From Petralouisia muris (GTDB taxonomy: Bacteria > Bacillota > Clostridia > Lachnospirales > Lachnospiraceae), in assembly GCF_004793545.1 (NCBI RefSeq), contig NZ_SRYA01000017.1, positions 1 to 64,000 of the forward strand: a stretch of 64,000 nucleotides of DNA, in the 5' to 3' direction. A model generated the notes under the pieces. The model was given only the letters and a program-made list of their open reading frames with translations. It had not been told where the DNA came from and did no database searches. Shown here in pieces: positions 44,183 to 53,630 of the stretch. Every line of letters begins with the position of its first letter. The stretch's first letter is position 1. The translations under genes were made by a program, and so were the position numbers.

Positions 44183-45568
44183 TTAGTGTTCAACGCCATT
44201 CGATTCCTGGGCTGCAGTCCATTTTTCATTCCATTCTGCAGACATGTCTTCCATGGTCTTTGTTCCAGATGTGGCTTCTTCTACAATCTGTGTCGGAATT
44301 GCCCCTGATACATTGATGCCAAGCTCAGAACTATTATTGATATCATTAAAGAGGTTCTCTTCTCCTGCCGCAGCCGGGCTATTTACTACCAGATCTATTC
44401 CATCTAACGCTTTTAAAGCTTCTGGATATTCATCCCCAGTTACGATAGAAAGTCCGCCTTCACCCTGGGCAAATCCAGATTTTTCTACCAACCACTTGAT
44501 GTAGCACATTGCTGCAATCTGATTGTCCCTGGAACTGTTGCAGTTGATGCCATAGTTATAGTCAGGTCCCGCTGATACATATTGTTTCCCATCAACGGAA
44601 ATTGGGAATGCCATATATCCGATGTCGTCTGCATTTTCCCCTGCCTGCTGCATCTGTACAACAGCCCAGGAACCAAGCGCCATGCAGCCAATTTCTCCTT
44701 TGTTCAGCATACCTTTACTGCCTTCCCAGTCTGTCGTGGTGGGATCTTCTTCGGTAAGCCCCCTCTTTACCGCTTCATACAGGGTGTTATAAACAGCAAA
44801 TGGGCCAGTTCCATCCCCTCTGTCTGAAAAAGGATTCTCTCCCTTTGCAAGGCCCGTATTGGCAAAATCCGGATCTCCTGTTGCACCGCCGTCAATATAG
44901 GCATCCCATGCCGTCATTGTCCAGCCTGCCGCAAAATTGGTATACATTGGAATTGCATCTGTCTTATCCTTGATTTGCTGCAAGGCATCCAGGAACTCAT
45001 CTGGCGTCTTTGGAAGCCCTGTAATCCCTGCGCTTTCAAAGACTGCTTTGTTGTACACAATCCCTTGTACGTTCGCCATGGAAGGAATTCCGTATACATT
45101 ATCCTCGTACGCGTAATTATTCAGCATATTTTCTTCATAGGTATTAGCAAGGGTTGCCTTATCTCCAAGTTTTGTAAAGTAGTTCCCCAACTCATCTTTA
45201 TCAACCGTCATCGGAACCATGCAGATATCACCCCAATCACCCGTGGTGATACGTGTCTGAATATCATCTGCATAGCTGGTGATTCCTTCATATTCAATGT
45301 TGATGTCTGGATATAATTTCTGGAATTCCTCTATGTAGCCCTTGAACGTGGTGTCAACAGCATCTGTCTTGTGAGTCAGGAATTTTAAATCTGCCTTAAT
45401 GTCTGTGTAATCTTCACCCAGCTTAATCTGGTCAATGGTCACATCCATTGCCTGATCCCCTTCTCCCCCTGCTTCCTCTGTTCCCTTGTTTCCGCATGCA
45501 GATAACGGCATTGCCATAGCCGCTGCAAGTGAAACTGCAAGCACTCTTTTCAAGATTTTCTTTTTCAT
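44183..45568 (-). CDS. Manno-oligosaccharide-binding lipoprotein (CUT1)
   Basis: This 461-residue extracellular solute-binding protein of family 1 has a signal peptide with lipobox PLSAC (lipid Cys25). The FTHKTDAVDTTFKGYIEEFQ and DINIEYEGITSYADDIQTRI parts are typical of family 1. Binding-site Trp and Tyr residues are plentiful in the middle. As the first structural gene after the regulated promoter it should be the most abundant product of the operon. Substrate assignment to beta-manno-oligosaccharides comes from the neighbours. Confidence 0.9.
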   Translation of the reverse strand: MKKKILKRVLAVSLAAAMAMPLSACGNKGTEEAGGEGDQAMDVTIDQIKLGEDYTDIKADLKFLTHKTDAVDTTFKGYIEEFQKLYPDINIEYEGITSYADDIQTRITTGDWGDICMVPMTVDKDELGNYFTKLGDKATLANTYEENMLNNYAYEDNVYGIPSMANVQGIVYNKAVFESAGITGLPKTPDEFLDALQQIKDKTDAIPMYTNFAAGWTMTAWDAYIDGGATGDPDFANTGLAKGENPFSDRGDGTGPFAVYNTLYEAVKRGLTEEDPTTTDWEGSKGMLNKGEIGCMALGSWAVVQMQQAGENADDIGYMAFPISVDGKQYVSAGPDYNYGINCNSSRDNQIAAMCYIKWLVEKSGFAQGEGGLSIVTGDEYPEALKALDGIDLVVNSPAAAGEENLFNDINNSSELGINVSGAIPTQIVEEATSGTKTMEDMSAEWNEKWTAAQESNGVEH

Positions 45569-45720
45569 AGTTTCTCTCCTTTTTCTTTTTTCTTTTTTAT
45601 TTTAAGGTCATGACACCTTAATGTACATATGTTTGCTTTGGCGTCTTTGCACTGCTTTTTACCCCATTTCCAGCAGTTTATTTTATCTTAGTTTAATTGT
45701 TAATATTTTATATTTTTTAT

Positions 45721-45758
45721 ATTAATTTAACTATAATTAAATTAATATATTTTGTCAA
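45721..45758 (-). promoter_or_regulatory. Mannan operon promoter and LacI-type operator
   Basis: On the minus strand TTGACA (45753-45758), a 17-bp spacer and TATAGT (45730-45735). A perfect inverted repeat with 10-bp arms ATTAATTTAA (45721-45730) and TTAAATTAAT (45737-45746) is centred on the -10 box, so a bound repressor would block the promoter. The rest of the 45569-45921 gap is AT-rich with further A/T palindromes and no gene. Confidence 0.8.
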
Positions 45759-45914
45759 CACTTTCCTATGTGTTGTGTATATTTTCGTTATTAATACTAA
45801 TTTTCCACTCTTATTTTTGTGCATTATGTATTGCATTTTTCCAATATTCATTAATTTATAAATTAATTTAAGATTAATAAATTAATGAAATTATATTTAT
45901 TTTAATTTTTTTTC

Positions 45915-45944
45915 ACAAAAAAAAGAGCAATCTTACTTGCTCTT
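45915..45944 (-). terminator. Terminator of the lacI-type gene
   Basis: Arms AAGAGCAA and TTGCTCTT (45923-45930, 45937-45944), followed on the minus strand by a run of eight T. It separates the regulator gene from the mannan operon promoter. Confidence 0.85.
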
Positions 45945-45975
45945 AAACTGGAAATGCTATACATACTCCGTGATT

Positions 45976-46995
45976 CTATTCTTCTGTTCTCCACCTTACT
46001 GTTTTCTTCTCAACAATACTCCCTGTTACAATCTGAACGCCCTGCACATAATTTTTATGTTCAATTTTCTTAATCAATGACTTCACGCATATTTCTGCCA
46101 TCCGCTCCATATCCACACTGTATGTTGTAATCCGTTCCTCCCTTCCGGTGCTTCCCGGCAGGAAATCATCAAACCCCACAACCGAAACATCCTCCGGCAC
46201 CGAATAGCCCAACTCCTCCAAATCCTGAATCAGGGTATAGGCAGCCAGATCACAATTGCATACATAGGCGTCCATGTCAATCCTTCTGGTCAGAATCTTA
46301 TCATAAATCTTCCCATATTTGCTGCGGTCTGATATTTCCCATCCATTTTCAAAGGCTATATTATTTTCCCTTAATGCTTTTCTGTATCCCCAGAACCTGT
46401 CTGCAATGCTGCTTGTGGCGTCTGCATTCCCGATAAATCCTATTTTCCTGTGTCCATGCCTGATCAGATAATCGGTAAGAAGATAGGTTCCGTAATATCC
46501 ATCAGAAATCACCGTATCAAACGCAATAGACGGCATATAAGTGTCAAGGAAAAAAACCGGCAATTCTGTCTGGCTGACAATCCTTTTAATATATTTTTCC
46601 CCCAGCTGCCCTAAAAGAATCAGCCCGTCAACTTTACTGTCCTGCAGCACCTTAGGAGCATTGCTTTCTTCTTCATCTTCTTTGGAAAGCAGTTCCAAAA
46701 TGCCATAATACTTGTTGTCATATAACGCCCTGACCACTTTCCCATACAGCTGTCCATAAAAGGAAAGGGAATATCCATAATAATGCTCTGGCACGATCAC
46801 CCCGATATTTCCTGTTTTGCCAACCGCCGTCTTTCCCGACTGGCTGGGGATATATCCCATCTGCTCTGCAACCTGCTTGATTCTCATCCTAAGCTCATCA
46901 CTGACTCCCGGTTTTCCTGACAACGCTTTGGAAACTGCAACATTGCTTACCCCAACTTTTGCCGCAATATCTGCTAATGTTACATCCTTAGCCAT
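45976..46995 (-). CDS. LacI-family regulator of the mannan operon
   Basis: This 339-residue LacI/PurR-type regulator has an N-terminal helix-turn-helix (VTLADIAAKVGVSNVAVSKA, residues 4-23), a hinge helix, and a periplasmic-binding-like effector domain (IGVIVPEHYYGYSLSFYGQL onward). It is encoded just upstream of the binding-protein gene, with its own terminator and promoter. The palindrome at the operon promoter is its likely target, and a mannose-containing sugar the likely inducer. The start is ATG 46995, with GGAGGAT upstream. Confidence 0.92.
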   Translation of the reverse strand: MAKDVTLADIAAKVGVSNVAVSKALSGKPGVSDELRMRIKQVAEQMGYIPSQSGKTAVGKTGNIGVIVPEHYYGYSLSFYGQLYGKVVRALYDNKYYGILELLSKEDEEESNAPKVLQDSKVDGLILLGQLGEKYIKRIVSQTELPVFFLDTYMPSIAFDTVISDGYYGTYLLTDYLIRHGHRKIGFIGNADATSSIADRFWGYRKALRENNIAFENGWEISDRSKYGKIYDKILTRRIDMDAYVCNCDLAAYTLIQDLEELGYSVPEDVSVVGFDDFLPGSTGREERITTYSVDMERMAEICVKSLIKKIEHKNYVQGVQIVTGSIVEKKTVRWRTEE

Positions 46996-47055
46996 AGATA
47001 TCCTCCATCTGATAAACTAAATTATATTTATTTAACCTTTTTCTGATTAATTTTA

Positions 47056-47084
47056 AATATACAGAAAATTTATGTTCCTGTCAA
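47056..47084 (-). promoter_or_regulatory. Promoter of the lacI-type gene
   Basis: On the minus strand TTGACA (47079-47084), 17 bp and TATATT (47056-47061). An imperfect A/T palindrome (TAAACTAAAT / ATTTATTTAA, about 47018-47040) lies in the leader and may allow self-control. Confidence 0.65.
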
Positions 47085-47154
47085 GCATGCCAGGCTGTTA
47101 ATTTTCTACTTATACCTTAATCCGTGAAGTTTAATTATTGTTTCATGCTATAAT

Positions 47155-48645
47155 CGCCCTGTTTGTGCGGTCTGCCGATATTTTTTTGAGATAAAATAAT
47201 ATCACCCATTTGGTGATATTTTCTGATACAATACTCCATAAGAAAACTATGGAGGCAGTCATCATGAAAAAGATAAAAATTGAGTTCACCAATGAGCGGA
47301 TCATCCCAGCCAGCGGCCTTGCAGTTGTCGGCGCCATTCTCGGCAAATGCGACTTCGTAAAGCGCTGCAACCGTATGGATGTAACCCCAAACCGTTCCCA
47401 GCACCAGATCAAGAACGGGGATGTCCTGCTCACTTTTATAGGACTCCTCACGATGGGAAAACCTGCTTATGAGTCTGTCCATGAGTTTGATGATGACCCG
47501 GATTTTTATAAATACGCACTTGGCATTGTCAGGAGTGTCCCTTCTGAGGAAACCCTGCGCCAGCGGATGGATGACATTGGATCATCCATGCGTTCTTATA
47601 TCCTTGCGGAAAACATCCGGATGCTCAAGGAAAACGGTATTGTGCCGGGAAAACTTCCAAACGGCTATGTGCCGGTGGATATTGATGTCACACCATTTGA
47701 TAATTCCAAGACGAAAAAGCAGGGAGTCTCCAGAACTTATAAAGGATATGACGGCTACGCACCGATCATGGCATATATTGGTACGGAAGGCTATCTGGTC
47801 AACTGTGAACTCCGGGAAGGAAAGCGGCACTGCCAGAAGCATACCCCTGAATTTTTACGCGAGACCATCCGTATGTGCAGGGAGATCACAGATGAGCCGC
47901 TCCTGATCCGCCTGGATTCAGGCAATGATGCCGCTGAAAATATCGGTATCCTGGTGGAAACGGGATGTCATTTCATCATAAAACGCAACCTCCGCAGGGA
48001 AAGCAAAGAGGATTGGCTGAGAATGGCCCGGGAATACAGCAAAGATATCGAAACTCCCCGGGATGGAAAGACCATTTATATTGGAAGCGACTGGAAACAG
48101 GTCTCGTATAAAACAGAGGATGGAGAAGAAAAAAACATCACCCTGCGCATCGGTTATGAGATCATAAACCGTACCATTGATAAATATGGGCAGTTCCTTT
48201 TGGAAGGCGACATTGAGGCCGATACCTGGTGGACAAACCTTGGAATGACAGACCGCGAGGTCATCGGTCTTTATCATGCCCACGGCGAATGTGAACAGTT
48301 CCACAGCGAGATCAAGACTGATATGGATGTGGAGCGGCTGCCATCCGGCAAATTTGAGACCAACGAGCTGGCACTGGAACTAACCATCCTGGCCTATAAC
48401 ATCCTGCGGATGATCGGACAGGAAAGCATCGGCAGGAAGGGGACCAGGACAAAACATAAGGTCAGGCGCAGAAGGCTGCGCACGGTAATCGGGAACATGA
48501 TCATGATGGCAAGTCACGTTACGGAGCATGCCCGTCAGCTGCTGATAGGTCTTGGCCGAAGTAATATATGGCGGAATGCTTTTGCGGAGGTATACACAGC
48601 TTTCGCCGATTTTCGATTGTAAATATCGTCCTGGCAGATAACTTA
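47155..48645. mobile_element. IS1380-family insertion sequence (ends approximate)
   Basis: The transposase gene defines it. The terminal inverted repeats are not clear; the best candidate is a partly matching TCTGCC-GATATT pair near 47170-47182 and 48626-48642 in opposite orientation. The perfect hairpin AATATCACC/GGTGATATT (47198-47220) just before the gene could block read-through translation. It separates the mannan locus from the pho genes and breaks no visible gene. Confidence 0.6.
47264..48622 (+). CDS. IS1380-family DDE transposase
   Basis: This transposase of about 452 residues has the IS1380 layout. It starts with FTNERIIPASGLAVVGAILG and contains VDIDVTPFDNSKTKKQGVSR (first catalytic Asp), LLIRLDSGNDAAEN (second Asp) and a late CEQFHSEIKTDMDVERLPSG block that carries the catalytic Glu. 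It is full length with no frameshift, so it is probably active. The start is ATG 47264, with GGAGG upstream. Confidence 0.9.
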   Translation: MKKIKIEFTNERIIPASGLAVVGAILGKCDFVKRCNRMDVTPNRSQHQIKNGDVLLTFIGLLTMGKPAYESVHEFDDDPDFYKYALGIVRSVPSEETLRQRMDDIGSSMRSYILAENIRMLKENGIVPGKLPNGYVPVDIDVTPFDNSKTKKQGVSRTYKGYDGYAPIMAYIGTEGYLVNCELREGKRHCQKHTPEFLRETIRMCREITDEPLLIRLDSGNDAAENIGILVETGCHFIIKRNLRRESKEDWLRMAREYSKDIETPRDGKTIYIGSDWKQVSYKTEDGEEKNITLRIGYEIINRTIDKYGQFLLEGDIEADTWWTNLGMTDREVIGLYHAHGECEQFHSEIKTDMDVERLPSGKFETNELALELTILAYNILRMIGQESIGRKGTRTKHKVRRRRLRTVIGNMIMMASHVTEHARQLLIGLGRSNIWRNAFAEVYTAFADFRL

Positions 48646-48846
48646 TGAAAAACCAAAGTGGAAGTATGCCCTTTTTTAAGGATTTCCAGTATTCTTAACT
48701 GCCATTTGGAACCAAAATCAGTCATCATACATTAAAATACTGTCTTTGAAGGACTGTTTATTAAGAGCAAGCCAATCCGATTTGGGATTGGACTCATAAA
48801 ACAACCAGTTTCACGGATTCAGGAGTATGTTAAAACTGCGTTAAAA

Positions 48847-48889
48847 ATATGCCGGGCATAGCCCTTATACGGGCTGTTTTCCGGCATAT
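48847..48889 (-). terminator. Terminator of the pst-pho operon
   Basis: Nested hairpin: outer arms ATATGCCGG and CCGGCATAT (48847-48855, 48881-48889), inner arms AGCCC and GGGCT. It sits 12 bp past the phoR stop. Confidence 0.75.
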
Positions 48890-48900
48890 ATTTATCTTTA

Positions 48901-50574
48901 TTATTTTTTAGAAAATGCAATCGTTACCACCGTTCCCACATCCACAGTACTTTCCAGACTGAGCTTTGCATGGTGGTACAGAGCACCATGCTTTACTATG
49001 GCAAGACCAAGACCTGTTCCACCTACCTTTTTGGAATGGCTTTTATCCACCCGGTAAAAGCGTTCAAACACCCTGTCCTGATGTGATATAGGAATCCCGA
49101 TTCCCGTATCACGCACAATCACATTCACGCCATCTCCCGTCTGGTTTACCAAAACATCCACCGTACCATTTTCCTTGTTATATTTAATCGCATTGTCACA
49201 AAGGTTATAGAGCATTTCCTCCAAAATTTTATGCACGCCTATAATCTCTGCCCTGCCGCCAATCAAATGAAAGGTAATATTCTTCTTATCGGCTTCTTTT
49301 TCCAACCGTCCGATTACTTCCTTTGACAATTCATATAAATCCACCGTTTCCTTTTCATAAGGAATACTCTGCCCGTCAAGTTCAGAAATCTTAATAATAT
49401 CATTGACTAACGTAATCAGCCGCTGTGCCTCATCATAAATGGATTTTGAAAAGTCAGTCACATCATTTTCCAGAACATCGCCTGCTTTCATCAGTTCGGC
49501 AAAGCCAGAGATAGACGTCAGCGGAGTTTTCAGTTCATGGGAAACATTTGCCGTAAACTCCCGGCGCAGCATATCCCTTTTTTCATGTTCCGTAATATCC
49601 AGAATAACCACAACGGCCCCAATTACGGATTCCTTCTCATAAACCGGATTGGCAATCAGACTGTAACTGCGTTCCTCCCGCACCATCGTATTCTCTGCCT
49701 TTATTCCTGACAATACATCGGATATAACGCCTCTGAACTCTTTTGCCCGGCATAACAGCAGGACACTCCTGTCTGCCGGAGGGGTAATCTCAAGCAGGTT
49801 TAATGCGGCAGAATTATAGGTCAGGAGATTGGCGTCTGCATCAATAACCAGAAAGCCCTCACTCATATTTTCTGTAATAAGGTTAAATTCTTTCTGTTTT
49901 TTGCGGGAGTCCGCAAGCTGTTCCCCTATCGTTTCTTTCTGGTCTGCAATTTTCCGTAACAGAGGTGTTAATTCCTCATATGTGTCATTATTTTCCGGTA
50001 TTTCCAAATCCAGTTTGTTAATTGGTTCTATAATGGCTTTTGATACCCTTGCGGAAAGCACCAGTGTTAAAATCAATGCGACAAACATAATGAATAAAAT
50101 CGGCTGAAGCATCCCCATCAGAATGGTTACTACCGTATACTGTTCTGTCGAAACCCGCAGTATGCTGCCATCGGAAAGCCGTATGGCATAATTCACTGTT
50201 TTTTCCGTCAGGGTTTTGGAGTACCTCGTACTCATGCCCTTCCCCTCTTTCATTGCCGTTTTAATTTCATCCCTGTCGGCATGATTATCCAGTTCAGACA
50301 CATCTGCCCTGCTGTCGAACAATACCGTTCCATTTTCATCAATCCATGTGATACGGTTATTTCCGGCAAGTCTGTTATTCTTGTTATCAAAACTGTCAAA
50401 ATATCCGGCTCCCTCATTTTCAAGAGCATGTGCCAGAAAGCCGGCCTCATTGGCAAGCTCTTTCTGTATCTGCTTTTCAAAAAAATGAAACAAAAGCCCC
50501 ATAATCAATGCAATGGTAGCTGCCAATACAAGACAGACGGTAAGCAGTGACGAACGAAAAATTTTTTTATTCAT
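48901..50574 (-). CDS. phoR: Phosphate sensor histidine kinase
   Basis: This 557-residue PhoR-type kinase has membrane segments at about 10-30 and 150-172 with an outer sensor loop between, a HAMP-like linker, a PAS domain (about 230-320), HisKA with the phosphorylated His in FTANVSHELKTPL (about residue 343), and HATPase motifs N (NLCDNAIKYN), G1 (VRDTGIGIP) and G2 (GGTGLGLAIV). It phosphorylates PhoP when phosphate is low and is normally held off by PhoU and the Pst transporter. It overlaps phoP by 8 bp and ends the operon. Confidence 0.93.
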   Translation of the reverse strand: MNKKIFRSSLLTVCLVLAATIALIMGLLFHFFEKQIQKELANEAGFLAHALENEGAGYFDSFDNKNNRLAGNNRITWIDENGTVLFDSRADVSELDNHADRDEIKTAMKEGKGMSTRYSKTLTEKTVNYAIRLSDGSILRVSTEQYTVVTILMGMLQPILFIMFVALILTLVLSARVSKAIIEPINKLDLEIPENNDTYEELTPLLRKIADQKETIGEQLADSRKKQKEFNLITENMSEGFLVIDADANLLTYNSAALNLLEITPPADRSVLLLCRAKEFRGVISDVLSGIKAENTMVREERSYSLIANPVYEKESVIGAVVVILDITEHEKRDMLRREFTANVSHELKTPLTSISGFAELMKAGDVLENDVTDFSKSIYDEAQRLITLVNDIIKISELDGQSIPYEKETVDLYELSKEVIGRLEKEADKKNITFHLIGGRAEIIGVHKILEEMLYNLCDNAIKYNKENGTVDVLVNQTGDGVNVIVRDTGIGIPISHQDRVFERFYRVDKSHSKKVGGTGLGLAIVKHGALYHHAKLSLESTVDVGTVVTIAFSKK

Positions 50575-51244
50575 TCCAATCGCCTCCTAATTTATAACCG
50601 ATTCCTTTTATAGTCTGAATGAGTTTTCCGGCATCCCCCAGTTTTACCCGCAGTTTCCGGATATGCACATCCAGCGTCCGGGATTCTGTATAATATTCCC
50701 CCCAGACACTGGTTAAAAGCCTGTCACGTTCCACTACATTGCCCTCTGCCTCCAGCAGAACCATCAACAGCAGATATTCCTTATAGGAAAGCGATACCGC
50801 TTCCCCTGATACCGTAATAATATGTTTTGCAGGATTAACATACAGCCCGCCAATCGTATACGTTCTGTCATCCTGCGTTTTTTGGGAACGCCTCAGTACC
50901 GCCCGGATCCTTGAAATCAGTTCCATCGTTCCAAAAGGCTTTGCCACGTAATCATCCGCTCCCATATCAAGGCCTGTGACCTTATCAAATTCACTGCCCT
51001 TTGCGGTAAGCATAATCACAGGGATATGCGCAGTCGCTGCATTACCTTTCAGTTTATTCAGAATCGACAACCCGTCTTCTTCCGGCAGCATAATATCCAG
51101 CAAAACCAATTCCGGCAGTTCCGTATTTAGTCCCTGCCAAAATTCCTTTGGAGAAGAATGCCCCTGTACTTCAAATCCCTCTTTTGACAGCGCATAGCAT
51201 ACCAGCTTTCTTATATTATCATCATCTTCCAGCAGATAAATCAT
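50567..51244 (-). CDS. phoP: PhoP/PhoB-type response regulator
   Basis: This 225-residue OmpR/PhoB-family regulator has a receiver domain with acidic pocket EDDD (6-9), phosphorylated Asp50 in LVLLDIMLPEEDG and the Lys in AKPFG, then a winged helix (about 125-225, ending RTLDVHIRKLRVKLGD and GIGYKL). It activates the phosphate-starvation genes, likely including this operon. The start is ATG 51244 with AAAGGAGG upstream; a longer reading to 51376 overlaps phoU and is not supported. Confidence 0.93.
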   Translation of the reverse strand: MIYLLEDDDNIRKLVCYALSKEGFEVQGHSSPKEFWQGLNTELPELVLLDIMLPEEDGLSILNKLKGNAATAHIPVIMLTAKGSEFDKVTGLDMGADDYVAKPFGTMELISRIRAVLRRSQKTQDDRTYTIGGLYVNPAKHIITVSGEAVSLSYKEYLLLMVLLEAEGNVVERDRLLTSVWGEYYTESRTLDVHIRKLRVKLGDAGKLIQTIKGIGYKLGGDWNE

Positions 51245-51245
51245 G

Positions 51246-51929
51246 TTAACCGATTCCTCCTTTGGTGGAGCTTTCCTTATTTTCAGGTCTTTTCCGATGC
51301 TCTCCGGTAATGGAATAAATAACCCATTCCGCAATATTTTCTGCATGGTCGCCAATCCGCTCAAAATATTTTGCAATCATCAGCAAATCCATAAGAGCCT
51401 CCGCATCGTCGTGTCTCTCCGTTATTGATTTTATCAACTCCCGCTTTACCTTGTCAAATAAATCATCCACGATATTATCATGTTCAATTACCAGCCAGGC
51501 AATATCCAGATTCATTTTTACAAAAGATTCAATACTTTCTGACACCATTTTGATCGCTGCTTCTGCCATTTCCCGGATATGGGTTTCGCCAAGCGTTCCC
51601 TTTTTTGCCACATAAGGTGCAATCTCCACAATATCCGATGCCTGATCTCCAATCCGTTCCATATCGGATATCATTTTCAAAGCGGCTGAAACAACTCTCA
51701 AATCTTTTGCCACGGGCTGCTGCTGCAAAATCAGTTTCAGGCAGAGGGTTTCGATATCACGCTCTTTTTTATCAATCTGCGTATCCGCATCCAGACACAT
51801 ATTTTTGCTGTTTTCTTCATTATCCGTAAGATATTTTACCGCATTGGTAATTGCCTCCTCGCATAAGGCTCCCATGGTAACAAGTTCTGTATTAAGCTGC
51901 GATAACTGTCTGTCAAATTTATTCCGCAT
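51246..51929 (-). CDS. phoU: Phosphate signalling protein
   Basis: This 227-residue all-helical protein has two PhoU repeats. Conserved pieces are DADTQIDKKERDIE, LKMISDMERIGDQASDIVE in the first repeat and KYFERIGDHAENIAEWV in the second, the acidic metal-binding motifs of the family. It links the Pst transporter to PhoR. The start overlaps the pstB stop by one base, with GGGAGG upstream. Confidence 0.95.
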   Translation of the reverse strand: MRNKFDRQLSQLNTELVTMGALCEEAITNAVKYLTDNEENSKNMCLDADTQIDKKERDIETLCLKLILQQQPVAKDLRVVSAALKMISDMERIGDQASDIVEIAPYVAKKGTLGETHIREMAEAAIKMVSESIESFVKMNLDIAWLVIEHDNIVDDLFDKVKRELIKSITERHDDAEALMDLLMIAKYFERIGDHAENIAEWVIYSITGEHRKRPENKESSTKGGIG

Positions 51930-52681
51930 TATCCAAACCTCCCTGTAATATAATCCTCTGTCCTCTGGTCAGACGGTGTGGAGAACATGGTCTGCGTATC
52001 ATCAAACTCCACCACCTCGCCCAGCAGGAAGAATGCTGTCTTATCTGAAATCCGCACTGCCTGCTGCATATTGTGGGTTACCATAATAATCGTATATTTT
52101 TCCTTCAGTTCCATTGCTAAATCTTCAATCTTTGAAGTGGAAATAGGGTCAAGGGCAGACGTCGGTTCATCCATCAGAAGGACTTCCGGCTCTACCGCCA
52201 GTGCCCTTGCAATGCAGAGCCTCTGCTGCTGGCCGCCACTCATGCCCAATGCACTCTTTTTCAAACGGTCTTTGCATTCCTCCCAGATTGCCGCCTGCGT
52301 CAGGGAACGCTCCACGATTTCATCCAACTTAACCTTTGATTTGATTCCATGTATTCTTGGACCATAGGCAATATTATCATAAATACTCATTGGAAACGGA
52401 TTCGGTTTTTGAAAGACCATGCCAACACGTTTCCGCAAAATGTTTACATCAATCCCCTTGTAAATGTCAATGCCGGAAAGCATAATTTCTCCTTCGATAC
52501 GGCAGCTTTCCACCAAATCATTCATCCGGTTCAATGTTTTCAGATAAGTGGATTTTCCACAGCCAGAGGGGCCAATCAGCGCAGTGATTTTCTTTTCCGG
52601 GATTTCCATGTTGATACTTTTCAGGGCATGGCTCGCACCATACCATAAGTTTAAATTCTTTGTCGTGATAATGTGTTCCAT
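51929..52681 (-). CDS. pstB: Phosphate ABC transporter ATPase
   Basis: This 250-residue ATPase has Walker [11 protein letters not shown], signature [18 protein letters not shown], Walker [13 protein letters not shown] and the switch His in [21 protein letters not shown] and the methionine-rich start are typical of PstB. It drives high-affinity phosphate uptake with PstA, PstC and PstS. It overlaps phoU by one base. Confidence 0.97.
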   Translation of the reverse strand: MEHIITTKNLNLWYGASHALKSINMEIPEKKITALIGPSGCGKSTYLKTLNRMNDLVESCRIEGEIMLSGIDIYKGIDVNILRKRVGMVFQKPNPFPMSIYDNIAYGPRIHGIKSKVKLDEIVERSLTQAAIWEECKDRLKKSALGMSGGQQQRLCIARALAVEPEVLLMDEPTSALDPISTSKIEDLAMELKEKYTIIMVTHNMQQAVRISDKTAFFLLGEVVEFDDTQTMFSTPSDQRTEDYITGRFG

Positions 52682-52685
52682 AACT

Positions 52686-53564
52686 TTAACCTCGTTTCTG
52701 TTTCAGTCTAACCGCCGCTATCTTTGCCAACATATTGATAAGAAAGGTAAGTACAAGCAATATAGCGGCAACCGCAAACGCAACATCAAACTGCCCGCGC
52801 TCTTTCGCATATACATACATGGCAACGGTCAGGGTAGAACCCGCATTTCCCGCCTGCACTGCCTCTGGTACGGACAGCAGTTCATTTGCCATCCCTGCCG
52901 TAAAGAGAAGTGCGGCACTTTCACCTACCACTCTGCCCACCGATAAGATACAGCCGGTAACAATCCCATCAATGACACAGGGAATGACAACTGTACGAAT
53001 CATATACCATTTGCCTGCCCCTAATCCAAGCGAACCTTCCCGGTATGCTTTTGGCACCGTTTTCAGGCTTTCCTGTGTGGTGCGTATAATCGTGGGCAAT
53101 GTCATGATTGCCAGGGTGAGCGAACCGGCCATCAGACTGGTTCCCAGAGAGAAAAACTGCACAAACAGGAGCATTCCCACCAGTCCATATATAATTGATG
53201 GGATTCCGGCAAGGGTTTCTGTTGCCAGTTCAATGACCCGTACCAGTTTTTTATTCTTTGCATATTCGTTCAGATAAATCGCAGCCCCTACCCCAAGCGG
53301 CAGTACAATTACAAGCGTTATGATAATGATATATAAGGTATTCAGGATGTTTGGCAGAATCCCGACCGTACCACACAAAAGGCTTGGTTTCGTAGAAACA
53401 AGCATCCATGAGATATGTGGAATGCCCCGGTACAGGATATATCCAATCAGTCCGAGCAGGAGAGAGCAAATCAATCCTGCTGATAAAACCATCATCAGCT
53501 TTAAGATAGTATCCTTAATTTTTCTTGCTTTCGATATTGTATCAGTCACATGTATTTCCTCCAT
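52686..53564 (-). CDS. pstA: Phosphate ABC transporter permease
   Basis: This permease of about 292 residues has six membrane segments and the PstA blocks [18 protein letters not shown] and [16 protein letters not shown], plus the late [13 protein letters not shown]. Start choice is uncertain: ATG 53564 (GAGGAAA close upstream), or GTG 53549, which has GGAGG at better spacing. It pairs with PstC. Confidence 0.93.
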   Translation of the reverse strand: MEEIHVTDTISKARKIKDTILKLMMVLSAGLICSLLLGLIGYILYRGIPHISWMLVSTKPSLLCGTVGILPNILNTLYIIIITLVIVLPLGVGAAIYLNEYAKNKKLVRVIELATETLAGIPSIIYGLVGMLLFVQFFSLGTSLMAGSLTLAIMTLPTIIRTTQESLKTVPKAYREGSLGLGAGKWYMIRTVVIPCVIDGIVTGCILSVGRVVGESAALLFTAGMANELLSVPEAVQAGNAGSTLTVAMYVYAKERGQFDVAFAVAAILLVLTFLINMLAKIAAVRLKQKRG

Positions 53565-53630
53565 TTTCCTCAAGAACGCTGTTTTTGCGTTCTTGATAGG
53601 TTTGCCTTAGTTCCACTTGGCATGGTATTT

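Noticed and set aside
47170-48642. Clear terminal inverted repeats of the IS1380 element
   Set aside because: Only a short imperfect match was found, so exact ends and target duplication are not claimed.
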